Of a stretch of 64,000 bases of DNA, positions 52,410-64,000 are shown piece after piece. The stretch is from assembly GCF_910589235.1 (NCBI RefSeq), contig NW_025813624.1, positions 1 to 64,000 of the forward strand. The letters run 5' to 3'. This DNA is from Vespa crabro. Taxonomy: Eukaryota; Arthropoda; Insecta; Hymenoptera; Vespidae. A program made the translations under genes and the position numbers. The notes below the pieces were generated by a model. The model had not been told where the DNA came from. It saw only the letters and a list, made by a program, of their open reading frames with translations, and made no database searches. How positions within the stretch are numbered: the stretch's first letter is position 1; every line of letters starts with the position of its first letter.

Positions 52410-55400
52410 ATAAAATCGTGAAATCTTTAATAATACTTGTGCCACAGTTAGAAAAATGTTACCAATCGATTCAGAACATTGCATTTCATAAGATCAAACA
52501 TCTATTTTATATTGGAATCAAAGTTTTTAACATTCTTTCATATCGTATATACGATTTTTCGCTCATATACGCGTATCGTCGAAAAACGAAAACTTGAAAT
52601 CTCGTTCAATTTCAATGATTTTATATTCTATCGATGCAGAATAAAGAATATAACAAGAATATAACGTTTTTACTATGTTTAAATACGCGTTTTCATATGA
52701 TAATTGTCGAAAAACGTAATCGACATACGCGAATTTCGGTATATGCGAAGATAAAATCGTGAAATCTTTAATAATACTTGTGCCACAGTTAGAAAAATGT
52801 TACCAATCGATTCAGAACATTGCATTTCATAAGATCAAACATCTATTTTATATTGGAATCAAAGTTTTTAACATTCTTTCATATCGTATATACGATTTTT
52901 CGCTCATATACGCGTATCGTCGAAAAACGAAAACTTGAAATCTCGTTCAATTTCAATGATTTTATATTCTATCGATGCAGAATAAAGAATATAACAAGAA
53001 TATAACGTTTTTACTATGTTTAAATACGCGTTTTCATATGATAATTGTCGAAAAACGTAATCGACATACGCGAATTTCGGTATATGCGAAGATAAAATCG
53101 TGAAATCTTTAATAATACTTGTGCCACAGTTAGAAAAATGTTACCAATCGATTCAGAACATTGCATTTCATAAGATCAAACATCTATTTTATATTGGAAT
53201 CAAAGTTTTTAACATTCTTTCATATCGTATATACGATTTTTCGCTCATATACGCGTATCGTCGAAAAACGAAAACTTGAAATCTCGTTCAATTTCAATGA
53301 TTTTATATTCTATCGATGCAGAATAAAGAATATAACAAGAATATAACGTTTTTACTATGTTTAAATACGCGTTTTCATATGATAATTGTCGAAAAACGTA
53401 ATCGACATACGCGAATTTCGGTATATGCGAAGATAAAATCGTGAAATCTTTAATAATACTTGTGCCACAGTTAGAAAAATGTTACCAATCGATTCAGAAC
53501 ATTGCATTTCATAAGATCAAACATCTATTTTATATTGGAATCAAAGTTTTTAACATTCTTTCATATCGTATATACGATTTTTCGCTCATATACGCGTATC
53601 GTCGAAAAACGAAAACTTGAAATCTCGTTCAATTTCAATGATTTTATATTCTATCGATGCAGAATAAAGAATATAACAAGAATATAACGTTTTTACTATG
53701 TTTAAATACGCGTTTTCATATGATAATTGTCGAAAAACGTAATCGACATACGCGAATTTCGGTATATGCGAAGATAAAATCGTGAAATCTTTAATAATAC
53801 TTGTGCCACAGTTAGAAAAATGTTACCAATCGATTCAGAACATTGCATTTCATAAGATCAAACATCTATTTTATATTGGAATCAAAGTTTTTAACATTCT
53901 TTCATATCGTATATACGATTTTTCGCTCATATACGCGTATCGTCGAAAAACGAAAACTTGAAATCTCGTTCAATTTCAATGATTTTATATTCTATCGATG
54001 CAGAATAAAGAATATAACAAGAATATAACGTTTTTACTATGTTTAAATACGCGTTTTCATATGATAATTGTCGAAAAACGTAATCGACATACGCGAATTT
54101 CGGTATATGCGAAGATAAAATCGTGAAATCTTTAATAATACTTGTGCCACAGTTAGAAAAATGTTACCAATCGATTCAGAACATTGCATTTCATAAGATC
54201 AAACATCTATTTTATATTGGAATCAAAGTTTTTAACATTCTTTCATATCGTATATACGATTTTTCGCTCATATACGCGTATCGTCGAAAAACGAAAACTT
54301 GAAATCTCGTTCAATTTCAATGATTTTATATTCTATCGATGCAGAATAAAGAATATAACAAGAATATAACGTTTTTACTATGTTTAAATACGCGTTTTCA
54401 TATGATAATTGTCGAAAAACGTAATCGACATACGCGAATTTCGGTATATGCGAAGATAAAATCGTGAAATCTTTAATAATACTTGTGCCACAGTTAGAAA
54501 AATGTTACCAATCGATTCAGAACATTGCATTTCATAAGATCAAACATCTATTTTATATTGGAATCAAAGTTTTTAACATTCTTTCATATCGTATATACGA
54601 TTTTTCGCTCATATACGCGTATCGTCGAAAAACGAAAACTTGAAATCTCGTTCAATTTCAATGATTTTATATTCTATCGATGCAGAATAAAGAATATAAC
54701 AAGAATATAACGTTTTTACTATGTTTAAATACGCGTTTTCATATGATAATTGTCGAAAAACGTAATCGACATACGCGAATTTCGGTATATGCGAAGATAA
54801 AATCGTGAAATCTTTAATAATACTTGTGCCACAGTTAGAAAAATGTTACCAATCGATTCAGAACATTGCATTTCATAAGATCAAACATCTATTTTATATT
54901 GGAATCAAAGTTTTTAACATTCTTTCATATCGTATATACGATTTTTCGCTCATATACGCGTATCGTCGAAAAACGAAAACTTGAAATCTCGTTCAATTTC
55001 AATGATTTTATATTCTATCGATGCAGAATAAAGAATATAACAAGAATATAACGTTTTTACTATGTTTAAATACGCGTTTTCATATGATAATTGTCGAAAA
55101 ACGTAATCGACATACGCGAATTTCGGTATATGCGAAGATAAAATCGTGAAATCTTTAATAATACTTGTGCCACAGTTAGAAAAATGTTACCAATCGATTC
55201 AGAACATTGCATTTCATAAGATCAAACATCTATTTTATATTGGAATCAAAGTTTTTAACATTCTTTCATATCGTATATACGATTTTTCGCTCATATACGC
55301 GTATCGTCGAAAAACGAAAACTTGAAATCTCGTTCAATTTCAATGATTTTATATTCTATCGATGCAGAATAAAGAATATAACAAGAATATAACGTTTTTA

Positions 55401-58400
55401 CTATGTTTAAATACGCGTTTTCATATGATAATTGTCGAAAAACGTAATCGACATACGCGAATTTCGGTATATGCGAAGATAAAATCGTGAAATCTTTAAT
55501 AATACTTGTGCCACAGTTAGAAAAATGTTACCAATCGATTCAGAACATTGCATTTCATAAGATCAAACATCTATTTTATATTGGAATCAAAGTTTTTAAC
55601 ATTCTTTCATATCGTATATACGATTTTTCGCTCATATACGCGTATCGTCGAAAAACGAAAACTTGAAATCTCGTTCAATTTCAATGATTTTATATTCTAT
55701 CGATGCAGAATAAAGAATATAACAAGAATATAACGTTTTTACTATGTTTAAATACGCGTTTTCATATGATAATTGTCGAAAAACGTAATCGACATACGCG
55801 AATTTCGGTATATGCGAAGATAAAATCGTGAAATCTTTAATAATACTTGTGCCACAGTTAGAAAAATGTTACCAATCGATTCAGAACATTGCATTTCATA
55901 AGATCAAACATCTATTTTATATTGGAATCAAAGTTTTTAACATTCTTTCATATCGTATATACGATTTTTCGCTCATATACGCGTATCGTCGAAAAACGAA
56001 AACTTGAAATCTCGTTCAATTTCAATGATTTTATATTCTATCGATGCAGAATAAAGAATATAACAAGAATATAACGTTTTTACTATGTTTAAATACGCGT
56101 TTTCATATGATAATTGTCGAAAAACGTAATCGACATACGCGAATTTCGGTATATGCGAAGATAAAATCGTGAAATCTTTAATAATACTTGTGCCACAGTT
56201 AGAAAAATGTTACCAATCGATTCAGAACATTGCATTTCATAAGATCAAACATCTATTTTATATTGGAATCAAAGTTTTTAACATTCTTTCATATCGTATA
56301 TACGATTTTTCGCTCATATACGCGTATCGTCGAAAAACGAAAACTTGAAATCTCGTTCAATTTCAATGATTTTATATTCTATCGATGCAGAATAAAGAAT
56401 ATAACAAGAATATAACGTTTTTACTATGTTTAAATACGCGTTTTCATATGATAATTGTCGAAAAACGTAATCGACATACGCGAATTTCGGTATATGCGAA
56501 GATAAAATCGTGAAATCTTTAATAATACTTGTGCCACAGTTAGAAAAATGTTACCAATCGATTCAGAACATTGCATTTCATAAGATCAAACATCTATTTT
56601 ATATTGGAATCAAAGTTTTTAACATTCTTTCATATCGTATATACGATTTTTCGCTCATATACGCGTATCGTCGAAAAACGAAAACTTGAAATCTCGTTCA
56701 ATTTCAATGATTTTATATTCTATCGATGCAGAATAAAGAATATAACAAGAATATAACGTTTTTACTATGTTTAAATACGCGTTTTCATATGATAATTGTC
56801 GAAAAACGTAATCGACATACGCGAATTTCGGTATATGCGAAGATAAAATCGTGAAATCTTTAATAATACTTGTGCCACAGTTAGAAAAATGTTACCAATC
56901 GATTCAGAACATTGCATTTCATAAGATCAAACATCTATTTTATATTGGAATCAAAGTTTTTAACATTCTTTCATATCGTATATACGATTTTTCGCTCATA
57001 TACGCGTATCGTCGAAAAACGAAAACTTGAAATCTCGTTCAATTTCAATGATTTTATATTCTATCGATGCAGAATAAAGAATATAACAAGAATATAACGT
57101 TTTTACTATGTTTAAATACGCGTTTTCATATGATAATTGTCGAAAAACGTAATCGACATACGCGAATTTCGGTATATGCGAAGATAAAATCGTGAAATCT
57201 TTAATAATACTTGTGCCACAGTTAGAAAAATGTTACCAATCGATTCAGAACATTGCATTTCATAAGATCAAACATCTATTTTATATTGGAATCAAAGTTT
57301 TTAACATTCTTTCATATCGTATATACGATTTTTCGCTCATATACGCGTATCGTCGAAAAACGAAAACTTGAAATCTCGTTCAATTTCAATGATTTTATAT
57401 TCTATCGATGCAGAATAAAGAATATAACAAGAATATAACGTTTTTACTATGTTTAAATACGCGTTTTCATATGATAATTGTCGAAAAACGTAATCGACAT
57501 ACGCGAATTTCGGTATATGCGAAGATAAAATCGTGAAATCTTTAATAATACTTGTGCCACAGTTAGAAAAATGTTACCAATCGATTCAGAACATTGCATT
57601 TCATAAGATCAAACATCTATTTTATATTGGAATCAAAGTTTTTAACATTCTTTCATATCGTATATACGATTTTTCGCTCATATACGCGTATCGTCGAAAA
57701 ACGAAAACTTGAAATCTCGTTCAATTTCAATGATTTTATATTCTATCGATGCAGAATAAAGAATATAACAAGAATATAACGTTTTTACTATGTTTAAATA
57801 CGCGTTTTCATATGATAATTGTCGAAAAACGTAATCGACATACGCGAATTTCGGTATATGCGAAGATAAAATCGTGAAATCTTTAATAATACTTGTGCCA
57901 CAGTTAGAAAAATGTTACCAATCGATTCAGAACATTGCATTTCATAAGATCAAACATCTATTTTATATTGGAATCAAAGTTTTTAACATTCTTTCATATC
58001 GTATATACGATTTTTCGCTCATATACGCGTATCGTCGAAAAACGAAAACTTGAAATCTCGTTCAATTTCAATGATTTTATATTCTATCGATGCAGAATAA
58101 AGAATATAACAAGAATATAACGTTTTTACTATGTTTAAATACGCGTTTTCATATGATAATTGTCGAAAAACGTAATCGACATACGCGAATTTCGGTATAT
58201 GCGAAGATAAAATCGTGAAATCTTTAATAATACTTGTGCCACAGTTAGAAAAATGTTACCAATCGATTCAGAACATTGCATTTCATAAGATCAAACATCT
58301 ATTTTATATTGGAATCAAAGTTTTTAACATTCTTTCATATCGTATATACGATTTTTCGCTCATATACGCGTATCGTCGAAAAACGAAAACTTGAAATCTC

Positions 58401-61344
58401 GTTCAATTTCAATGATTTTATATTCTATCGATGCAGAATAAAGAATATAACAAGAATATAACGTTTTTACTATGTTTAAATACGCGTTTTCATATGATAA
58501 TTGTCGAAAAACGTAATCGACATACGCGAATTTCGGTATATGCGAAGATAAAATCGTGAAATCTTTAATAATACTTGTGCCACAGTTAGAAAAATGTTAC
58601 CAATCGATTCAGAACATTGCATTTCATAAGATCAAACATCTATTTTATATTGGAATCAAAGTTTTTAACATTCTTTCATATCGTATATACGATTTTTCGC
58701 TCATATACGCGTATCGTCGAAAAACGAAAACTTGAAATCTCGTTCAATTTCAATGATTTTATATTCTATCGATGCAGAATAAAGAATATAACAAGAATAT
58801 AACGTTTTTACTATGTTTAAATACGCGTTTTCATATGATAATTGTCGAAAAACGTAATCGACATACGCGAATTTCGGTATATGCGAAGATAAAATCGTGA
58901 AATCTTTAATAATACTTGTGCCACAGTTAGAAAAATGTTACCAATCGATTCAGAACATTGCATTTCATAAGATCAAACATCTATTTTATATTGGAATCAA
59001 AGTTTTTAACATTCTTTCATATCGTATATACGATTTTTCGCTCATATACGCGTATCGTCGAAAAACGAAAACTTGAAATCTCGTTCAATTTCAATGATTT
59101 TATATTCTATCGATGCAGAATAAAGAATATAACAAGAATATAACGTTTTTACTATGTTTAAATACGCGTTTTCATATGATAATTGTCGAAAAACGTAATC
59201 GACATACGCGAATTTCGGTATATGCGAAGATAAAATCGTGAAATCTTTAATAATACTTGTGCCACAGTTAGAAAAATGTTACCAATCGATTCAGAACATT
59301 GCATTTCATAAGATCAAACATCTATTTTATATTGGAATCAAAGTTTTTAACATTCTTTCATATCGTATATACGATTTTTCGCTCATATACGCGTATCGTC
59401 GAAAAACGAAAACTTGAAATCTCGTTCAATTTCAATGATTTTATATTCTATCGATGCAGAATAAAGAATATAACAAGAATATAACGTTTTTACTATGTTT
59501 AAATACGCGTTTTCATATGATAATTGTCGAAAAACGTAATCGACATACGCGAATTTCGGTATATGCGAAGATAAAATCGTGAAATCTTTAATAATACTTG
59601 TGCCACAGTTAGAAAAATGTTACCAATCGATTCAGAACATTGCATTTCATAAGATCAAACATCTATTTTATATTGGAATCAAAGTTTTTAACATTCTTTC
59701 ATATCGTATATACGATTTTTCGCTCATATACGCGTATCGTCGAAAAACGAAAACTTGAAATCTCGTTCAATTTCAATGATTTTATATTCTATCGATGCAG
59801 AATAAAGAATATAACAAGAATATAACGTTTTTACTATGTTTAAATACGCGTTTTCATATGATAATTGTCGAAAAACGTAATCGACATACGCGAATTTCGG
59901 TATATGCGAAGATAAAATCGTGAAATCTTTAATAATACTTGTGCCACAGTTAGAAAAATGTTACCAATCGATTCAGAACATTGCATTTCATAAGATCAAA
60001 CATCTATTTTATATTGGAATCAAAGTTTTTAACATTCTTTCATATCGTATATACGATTTTTCGCTCATATACGCGTATCGTCGAAAAACGAAAACTTGAA
60101 ATCTCGTTCAATTTCAATGATTTTATATTCTATCGATGCAGAATAAAGAATATAACAAGAATATAACGTTTTTACTATGTTTAAATACGCGTTTTCATAT
60201 GATAATTGTCGAAAAACGTAATCGACATACGCGAATTTCGGTATATGCGAAGATAAAATCGTGAAATCTTTAATAATACTTGTGCCACAGTTAGAAAAAT
60301 GTTACCAATCGATTCAGAACATTGCATTTCATAAGATCAAACATCTATTTTATATTGGAATCAAAGTTTTTAACATTCTTTCATATCGTATATACGATTT
60401 TTCGCTCATATACGCGTATCGTCGAAAAACGAAAACTTGAAATCTCGTTCAATTTCAATGATTTTATATTCTATCGATGCAGAATAAAGAATATAACAAG
60501 AATATAACGTTTTTACTATGTTTAAATACGCGTTTTCATATGATAATTGTCGAAAAACGTAATCGACATACGCGAATTTCGGTATATGCGAAGATAAAAT
60601 CGTGAAATCTTTAATAATACTTGTGCCACAGTTAGAAAAATGTTACCAATCGATTCAGAACATTGCATTTCATAAGATCAAACATCTATTTTATATTGGA
60701 ATCAAAGTTTTTAACATTCTTTCATATCGTATATACGATTTTTCGCTCATATACGCGTATCGTCGAAAAACGAAAACTTGAAATCTCGTTCAATTTCAAT
60801 GATTTTATATTCTATCGATGCAGAATAAAGAATATAACAAGAATATAACGTTTTTACTATGTTTAAATACGCGTTTTCATATGATAATTGTCGAAAAACG
60901 TAATCGACATACGCGAATTTCGGTATATGCGAAGATAAAATCGTGAAATCTTTAATAATACTTGTGCCACAGTTAGAAAAATGTTACCAATCGATTCAGA
61001 ACATTGCATTTCATAAGATCAAACATCTATTTTATATTGGAATCAAAGTTTTTAACATTCTTTCATATCGTATATACGATTTTTCGCTCATATACGCGTA
61101 TCGTCGAAAAACGAAAACTTGAAATCTCGTTCAATTTCAATGATTTTATATTCTATCGATGCAGAATAAAGAATATAACAAGAATATAACGTTTTTACTA
61201 TGTTTAAATACGCGTTTTCATATGATAATTGTCGAAAAACGTAATCGACATACGCGAATTTCGGTATATGCGAAGATAAAATCGTGAAATCTTTAATAAT
61301 ACTTGTGCCACAGTTAGAAAAATGTTACCAATCGATTCAGAACA

Positions 61345-63049
61345 TTGCATTTCATAAGATCAAACATCTATTTTATATTGGAATCAAAGTTTTTAACATT
61401 CTTTCATATCGTATATACGATTTTTCGCTCATTTACGCGTATCGTCGAAAAACGAAAACTTGAAATCTCGTTCAATTTCAATGATTTTATATTCTATCGA
61501 TGCAGAATAAAGAATATAACAAGAATATAACGTTTTTACTATGTTTAAATACGCGTTTTCATATGATAATTGTCGAAAAACGTAATCGACATACGCGAAT
61601 TTCGGTATATGCGAAGATAAAATCGTGAAATCTTTAATAATACTTGTGCCACAGTTAGAAAAATGTTACCAATCGATTCAGAACATTGCATTTCATAAGA
61701 TCAAACATCTATTCTATATTGGAATCAAAGTTTTTAACATTCTTTCATATCGTATATACGATTTTTCGCTCATATACGCGTATCGTCGAAAAACGAAAAC
61801 TTGAAATCTCGTTCAATTTCAATGATTTTATATTCTATCGATGCAGAATAAAGAATATAACAAGAATATAACGTTTTTGCTATGTTTAAATACGCGTTTT
61901 CATATGATAATTGTCGAAAAACGTAATCGACATACGCGAATTTCGGTATATGCGAAGATAAAATCGTGAAATCTTTAATAATACTTGTGCCATAGTTAGA
62001 AAAATGTTACCAATCGATTCAGAACATTGCATTTCATAAGATCAAACATCTATTTTATATTGGAATCAAAGTTTTTAACATTCTTTCATATCGTATATAC
62101 GATTTTTCGCTCATATACGCGTATCGTCGAAAAACGAAAACTTGAAATCTCGTTCAATTTCAATGATTTTATATTCTATCGATGAAGAATAAAGAATATA
62201 ACAAGAATATAACGTTTTTACTATGTTTAAATACGCGTTTTCATATGATAATTGTCGAAAAACGTAATCGACATACGCGAATTTCGGTATATGCGAAGAT
62301 AAAATCGTGAAATCTTTAATAATACTTGTGCCACAGTTAGAAAAATGTTACCAATCGATTCAGAACATTGCATTTCATAAGATCAAACATCTATTTTATA
62401 TTGGAATCAAAGTTTTTAACATTCTTTCATATCGTATATACGATTTTTCGCTCATATACGCGTATCGTCGAAAAACGAAAACTTGAAATCTCGTTCAATT
62501 TCAATGATTTTATATTCTATCGATGCAGAATAAAGAATATAACAAGAATATAACGTTTTTACTATGTTTAAATACGCGTTTTCATATGATAATTGTCGAA
62601 AAACGTAATCGACATACGCGAATTTCGGTATATGCGAAGATAAAATCGTGAAATCTTTAATAATACTTGTGCCACAGTTAGAAAAATGTTACCAATCGAT
62701 TCAGAACATTGCATTTCATAAGATCAAACATCTATTTTATATTGGAATCAAAGTTTTTAACATTCTTTCATATCGTATATACGATTTTTCGCTCATATAC
62801 GCGTATCGTCGAAAAACGAAAACTTGAAATCTCGTTCAATTTCAATGATTTTATATTCTATCGATGCAGAATAAAGAATATAACAAGAATATAACGTTTT
62901 TACTATGTTTAAATACGCGTTTTCATATGATAATTGTCGAAAAACGTAATCGACATACGCGAATTTCGGTATATGCGAAGATAAAATCGTGAAATCTTTA
63001 ATAATACTTGTGCCACAGTTAGAAAAATGTTACCAATCGATTCAGAACA
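61345..63049 (+). repeat. Region VII, first part: five monomers with scattered variants
   Basis: Copy 61345 has TCATTTACGCG (T at 61433). Copy 61686 has ATTCTATATTG (C at 61714) and the G marker (61879), and ends in GTGCCATAG. Copy 62027 has GATGAAGAA. Copies 62368 and 62709 are consensus. The ATTCTATATTG and G-marker changes, found in separate copies of the eight-monomer block, are combined here in one copy. Confidence 0.85.
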
Positions 63050-64000
63050 TTGCATTTCATAAGATCAAACATCTATTTTATATTGGAATCAAAGTTTTTA
63101 ACATTCTTTCATATCGTATATACGATTTTTCGCTCATATACGCGTATCGTCGAAAAACGAAAACTTGAAATCTCGTTCAATTTCAATGATTTTATATTCT
63201 ATCGATGCAGAATAAAGAATAAAACAAGGATATAACGTTTTTACTATGTTTAAATACGCGTTTTCATATGAAAATTGTCGAGAAACGTAATCGACATACG
63301 CGAATTTCGGTATATGCGAAGATAAAATCGTGAAATCTTTAATAATACTTGTGCCACAGTTAGAAAAATGTTACCAATCGATTCAGAACATTGCATTTCA
63401 TAAGATCAAACATCTATTTTATATTGGAATCAAAGTTTTTAACATTCTTTCATATCGTATATACGATTTTTCGCTCATATTCGCGTATCGTCGAAAAACG
63501 AAAACTTGAAATCTCGTTCAATTTCAATGATTTTATATTCTATCGATGCAGAATAAAGATTATAACAAGAATAAAACGTTTTTACTATGTTTAAATACGC
63601 GTTTTCATATGATAATTGTCGAAAAACGTAATCGACATACGCGAATTTCGGTATATGCGAAGATAAAATCGTGAAATCTTTAATAATACTTGTGCCACAG
63701 TTAGAAAAATGTTACCAATCGATTCAGAACATTGCATTTCATAAGATCAAACATCTATTTTATATTGGAATCAAAGTTTTTAACATTCTTTCATATCGTA
63801 TATACGATTTTTCGCTCATATTCGCGTATCGTCGAAAAACGAAAACTTGAAATCTCGTTCAATTTCAATGATTTTATATTCTATCGATGCAGAATAAAGA
63901 TTATAACAAGAATAAAACGTTTTTACTATGTTTAAATACGCGTTTTCATATGATAATTGTCGAAAAACGTAATCGACATACGCGAATTTCGGTATATGCG
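63050..64000 (+). repeat. Three distinctive monomers at the window end
   Basis: Copy 63050 has AATAAAACAAGG, CATATGAAAATTG and GTCGAGAAACG. Copies 63391 and 63732 share three changes: TCATATTCGCG (T at 63481 and 63822), AAAGATTATAAC (T at 63560 and 63901) and AATAAAACG (A at 63574 and 63915). The two are therefore a recent one-monomer duplication. The last copy is cut by the window after 269 bases. The frame in these two reads slightly further than in others because the usual stop is altered, which is a by-product of the substitutions. Confidence 0.88.

Larger units (their letters stand above)
49752..52478 (+). repeat. Eight-monomer block, copy 2 (2727 bp)
   Basis: C at 49780, G at 49863 and T at 50075 mark the first monomer; G at 51991 with the one-base deletion near 52096 marks the seventh. 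The monomers between show no visible changes, unlike the first copy, so either copy 1 diverged after duplication or copy 2 was homogenised toward the consensus. Confidence 0.88.
52138..52478 (+). repeat. Representative consensus monomer (341 bp)
   Basis: This copy matches the majority base wherever I compared it, so it serves as the reference unit. It has 52 C and 46 G, or 28.7% G+C. It contains 22 CpG dinucleotides, two ATCGAT sites (52289 and 52465), two ACGCGT sites and one CATATG. Short A and T tracts are spread along the unit (CGAAAAACG twice, GTTTTTAAC, GTTTTTAC). The start phase is arbitrary; TTGCATTTC was chosen because it is conserved in almost every copy. The 341-bp length falls in the roughly 300-360 bp class often seen in satellites and interpreted as two nucleosome repeats. 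Confidence 0.95.
52138..61344 (+). repeat. Region VI: 27 apparently identical monomers
   Basis: The 9207 bp divide exactly into 27 units of 341 bp. On reading I find no substitution or indel from the one-base deletion near 52096 to the A to T change at 61433. Neighbouring regions typically show a variant every one to three copies. This is the signature of a very recent amplification or sweep of one monomer type. An assembly that filled the stretch from consensus cannot be excluded from sequence alone. Confidence 0.85.
1..64000 (+). repeat. 341-bp satellite DNA array, about 187.7 monomers
   Basis: Every base belongs to a head-to-tail repeat of a 341-bp unit, all copies in the same orientation. 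Landmarks such as TTGCATTTCATAAG recur at 321, 662, 1003 and so on up to 63732. Copies differ mostly by zero to a few substitutions, and only ten small length changes occur in the window. There is no interruption by a mobile element, microsatellite or unique sequence. Such arrays are typical of eukaryotic centromeric, pericentromeric or other constitutive heterochromatin; that placement is inference, because neither array edge is visible. I do not recognise the family. The 340-bp and 342-bp copies come from single-base indels and the 330-bp copy from an 11-bp deletion. Confidence 0.99.

Noticed and set aside
1..64000. CRISPR array.
   Set aside because: The entire 341-bp unit is repeated with no unique spacers. 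Unit length and near-identity fit satellite DNA and not alternating repeats and spacers.
1..64000. rDNA spacer, 5S or tRNA gene cluster.
   Set aside because: No 5S, tRNA A-box/B-box or rRNA-like segment is recognisable. The unit is uniformly AT-rich without a conserved GC-richer genic part.
1..64000. Mobile element or long terminal repeat origin of the array.
   Set aside because: I see no terminal inverted repeats, target-site duplications, poly-A tail, reverse transcriptase or transposase remnants. The palindromes are too short to be transposon ends.
1..64000. A previously undescribed multi-gene system hidden in the window.
   Set aside because: No segment longer than about 341 bp is non-repetitive, and no frame on either strand has protein-like features. 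The only system visible is the satellite array and its HOR organisation.

Overview
The whole window is the interior of one satellite DNA array. A 341-bp AT-rich monomer is repeated head to tail on the + strand from base 1 to base 64000, with no unique sequence, transposon, RNA gene or credible protein gene. If the monomer is taken to start at the TTG of TTGCATTTCATAAG, there are 186 complete copies (321-63731) plus a partial copy at each end. Of the complete copies 177 are exactly 341 bp; the nine exceptions are six of 340 bp, two of 342 bp and one of 330 bp. Both array ends lie outside the window.

The organism is a eukaryote, and the DNA looks centromeric, pericentromeric or otherwise heterochromatic. 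The monomer is 28.7% G+C (98 of 341 by hand count) yet has 22 CpG where about 7 are expected. An AT-rich genome without germline CpG depletion, such as many insects, would fit, but I do not recognise the family and cannot name a taxon. A length of 341 bp is about two nucleosome repeats.

The array is a patchwork of local higher-order repeats (HORs), visible through shared diagnostic substitutions. Region I (1-14640) has blocks repeated at 10, 11 and about 33-34 monomers. Region II (14641-27939) is built on a four-monomer HOR of 1364 bp, marked by a diverged B-type monomer. Region III (27940-38511) has overlapping 3-, 6-, 10- and 11-monomer repeats. Region IV (38512-43274) is two copies of a seven-monomer block, one with an 11-bp slippage deletion. 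Region V (43275-52137) contains an eight-monomer duplication. Region VI (52138-61344) is 27 consecutive monomers in which I see no difference at all. Region VII (61345-64000) regains variants, and its last three copies carry a distinctive set.

No genes act together here. What the window records is array dynamics: unequal exchange or block amplification, local homogenisation and replication slippage. Within each monomer there are two perfect palindromes, a short hairpin, a weak CENP-B-box-like 17-mer and traces of an older half-length repeat. An open frame of 61 codons recurs in nearly every copy, but it begins at TTG, shifts frame from copy to copy and accepts missense and nonsense changes, so it is not annotated as a gene.
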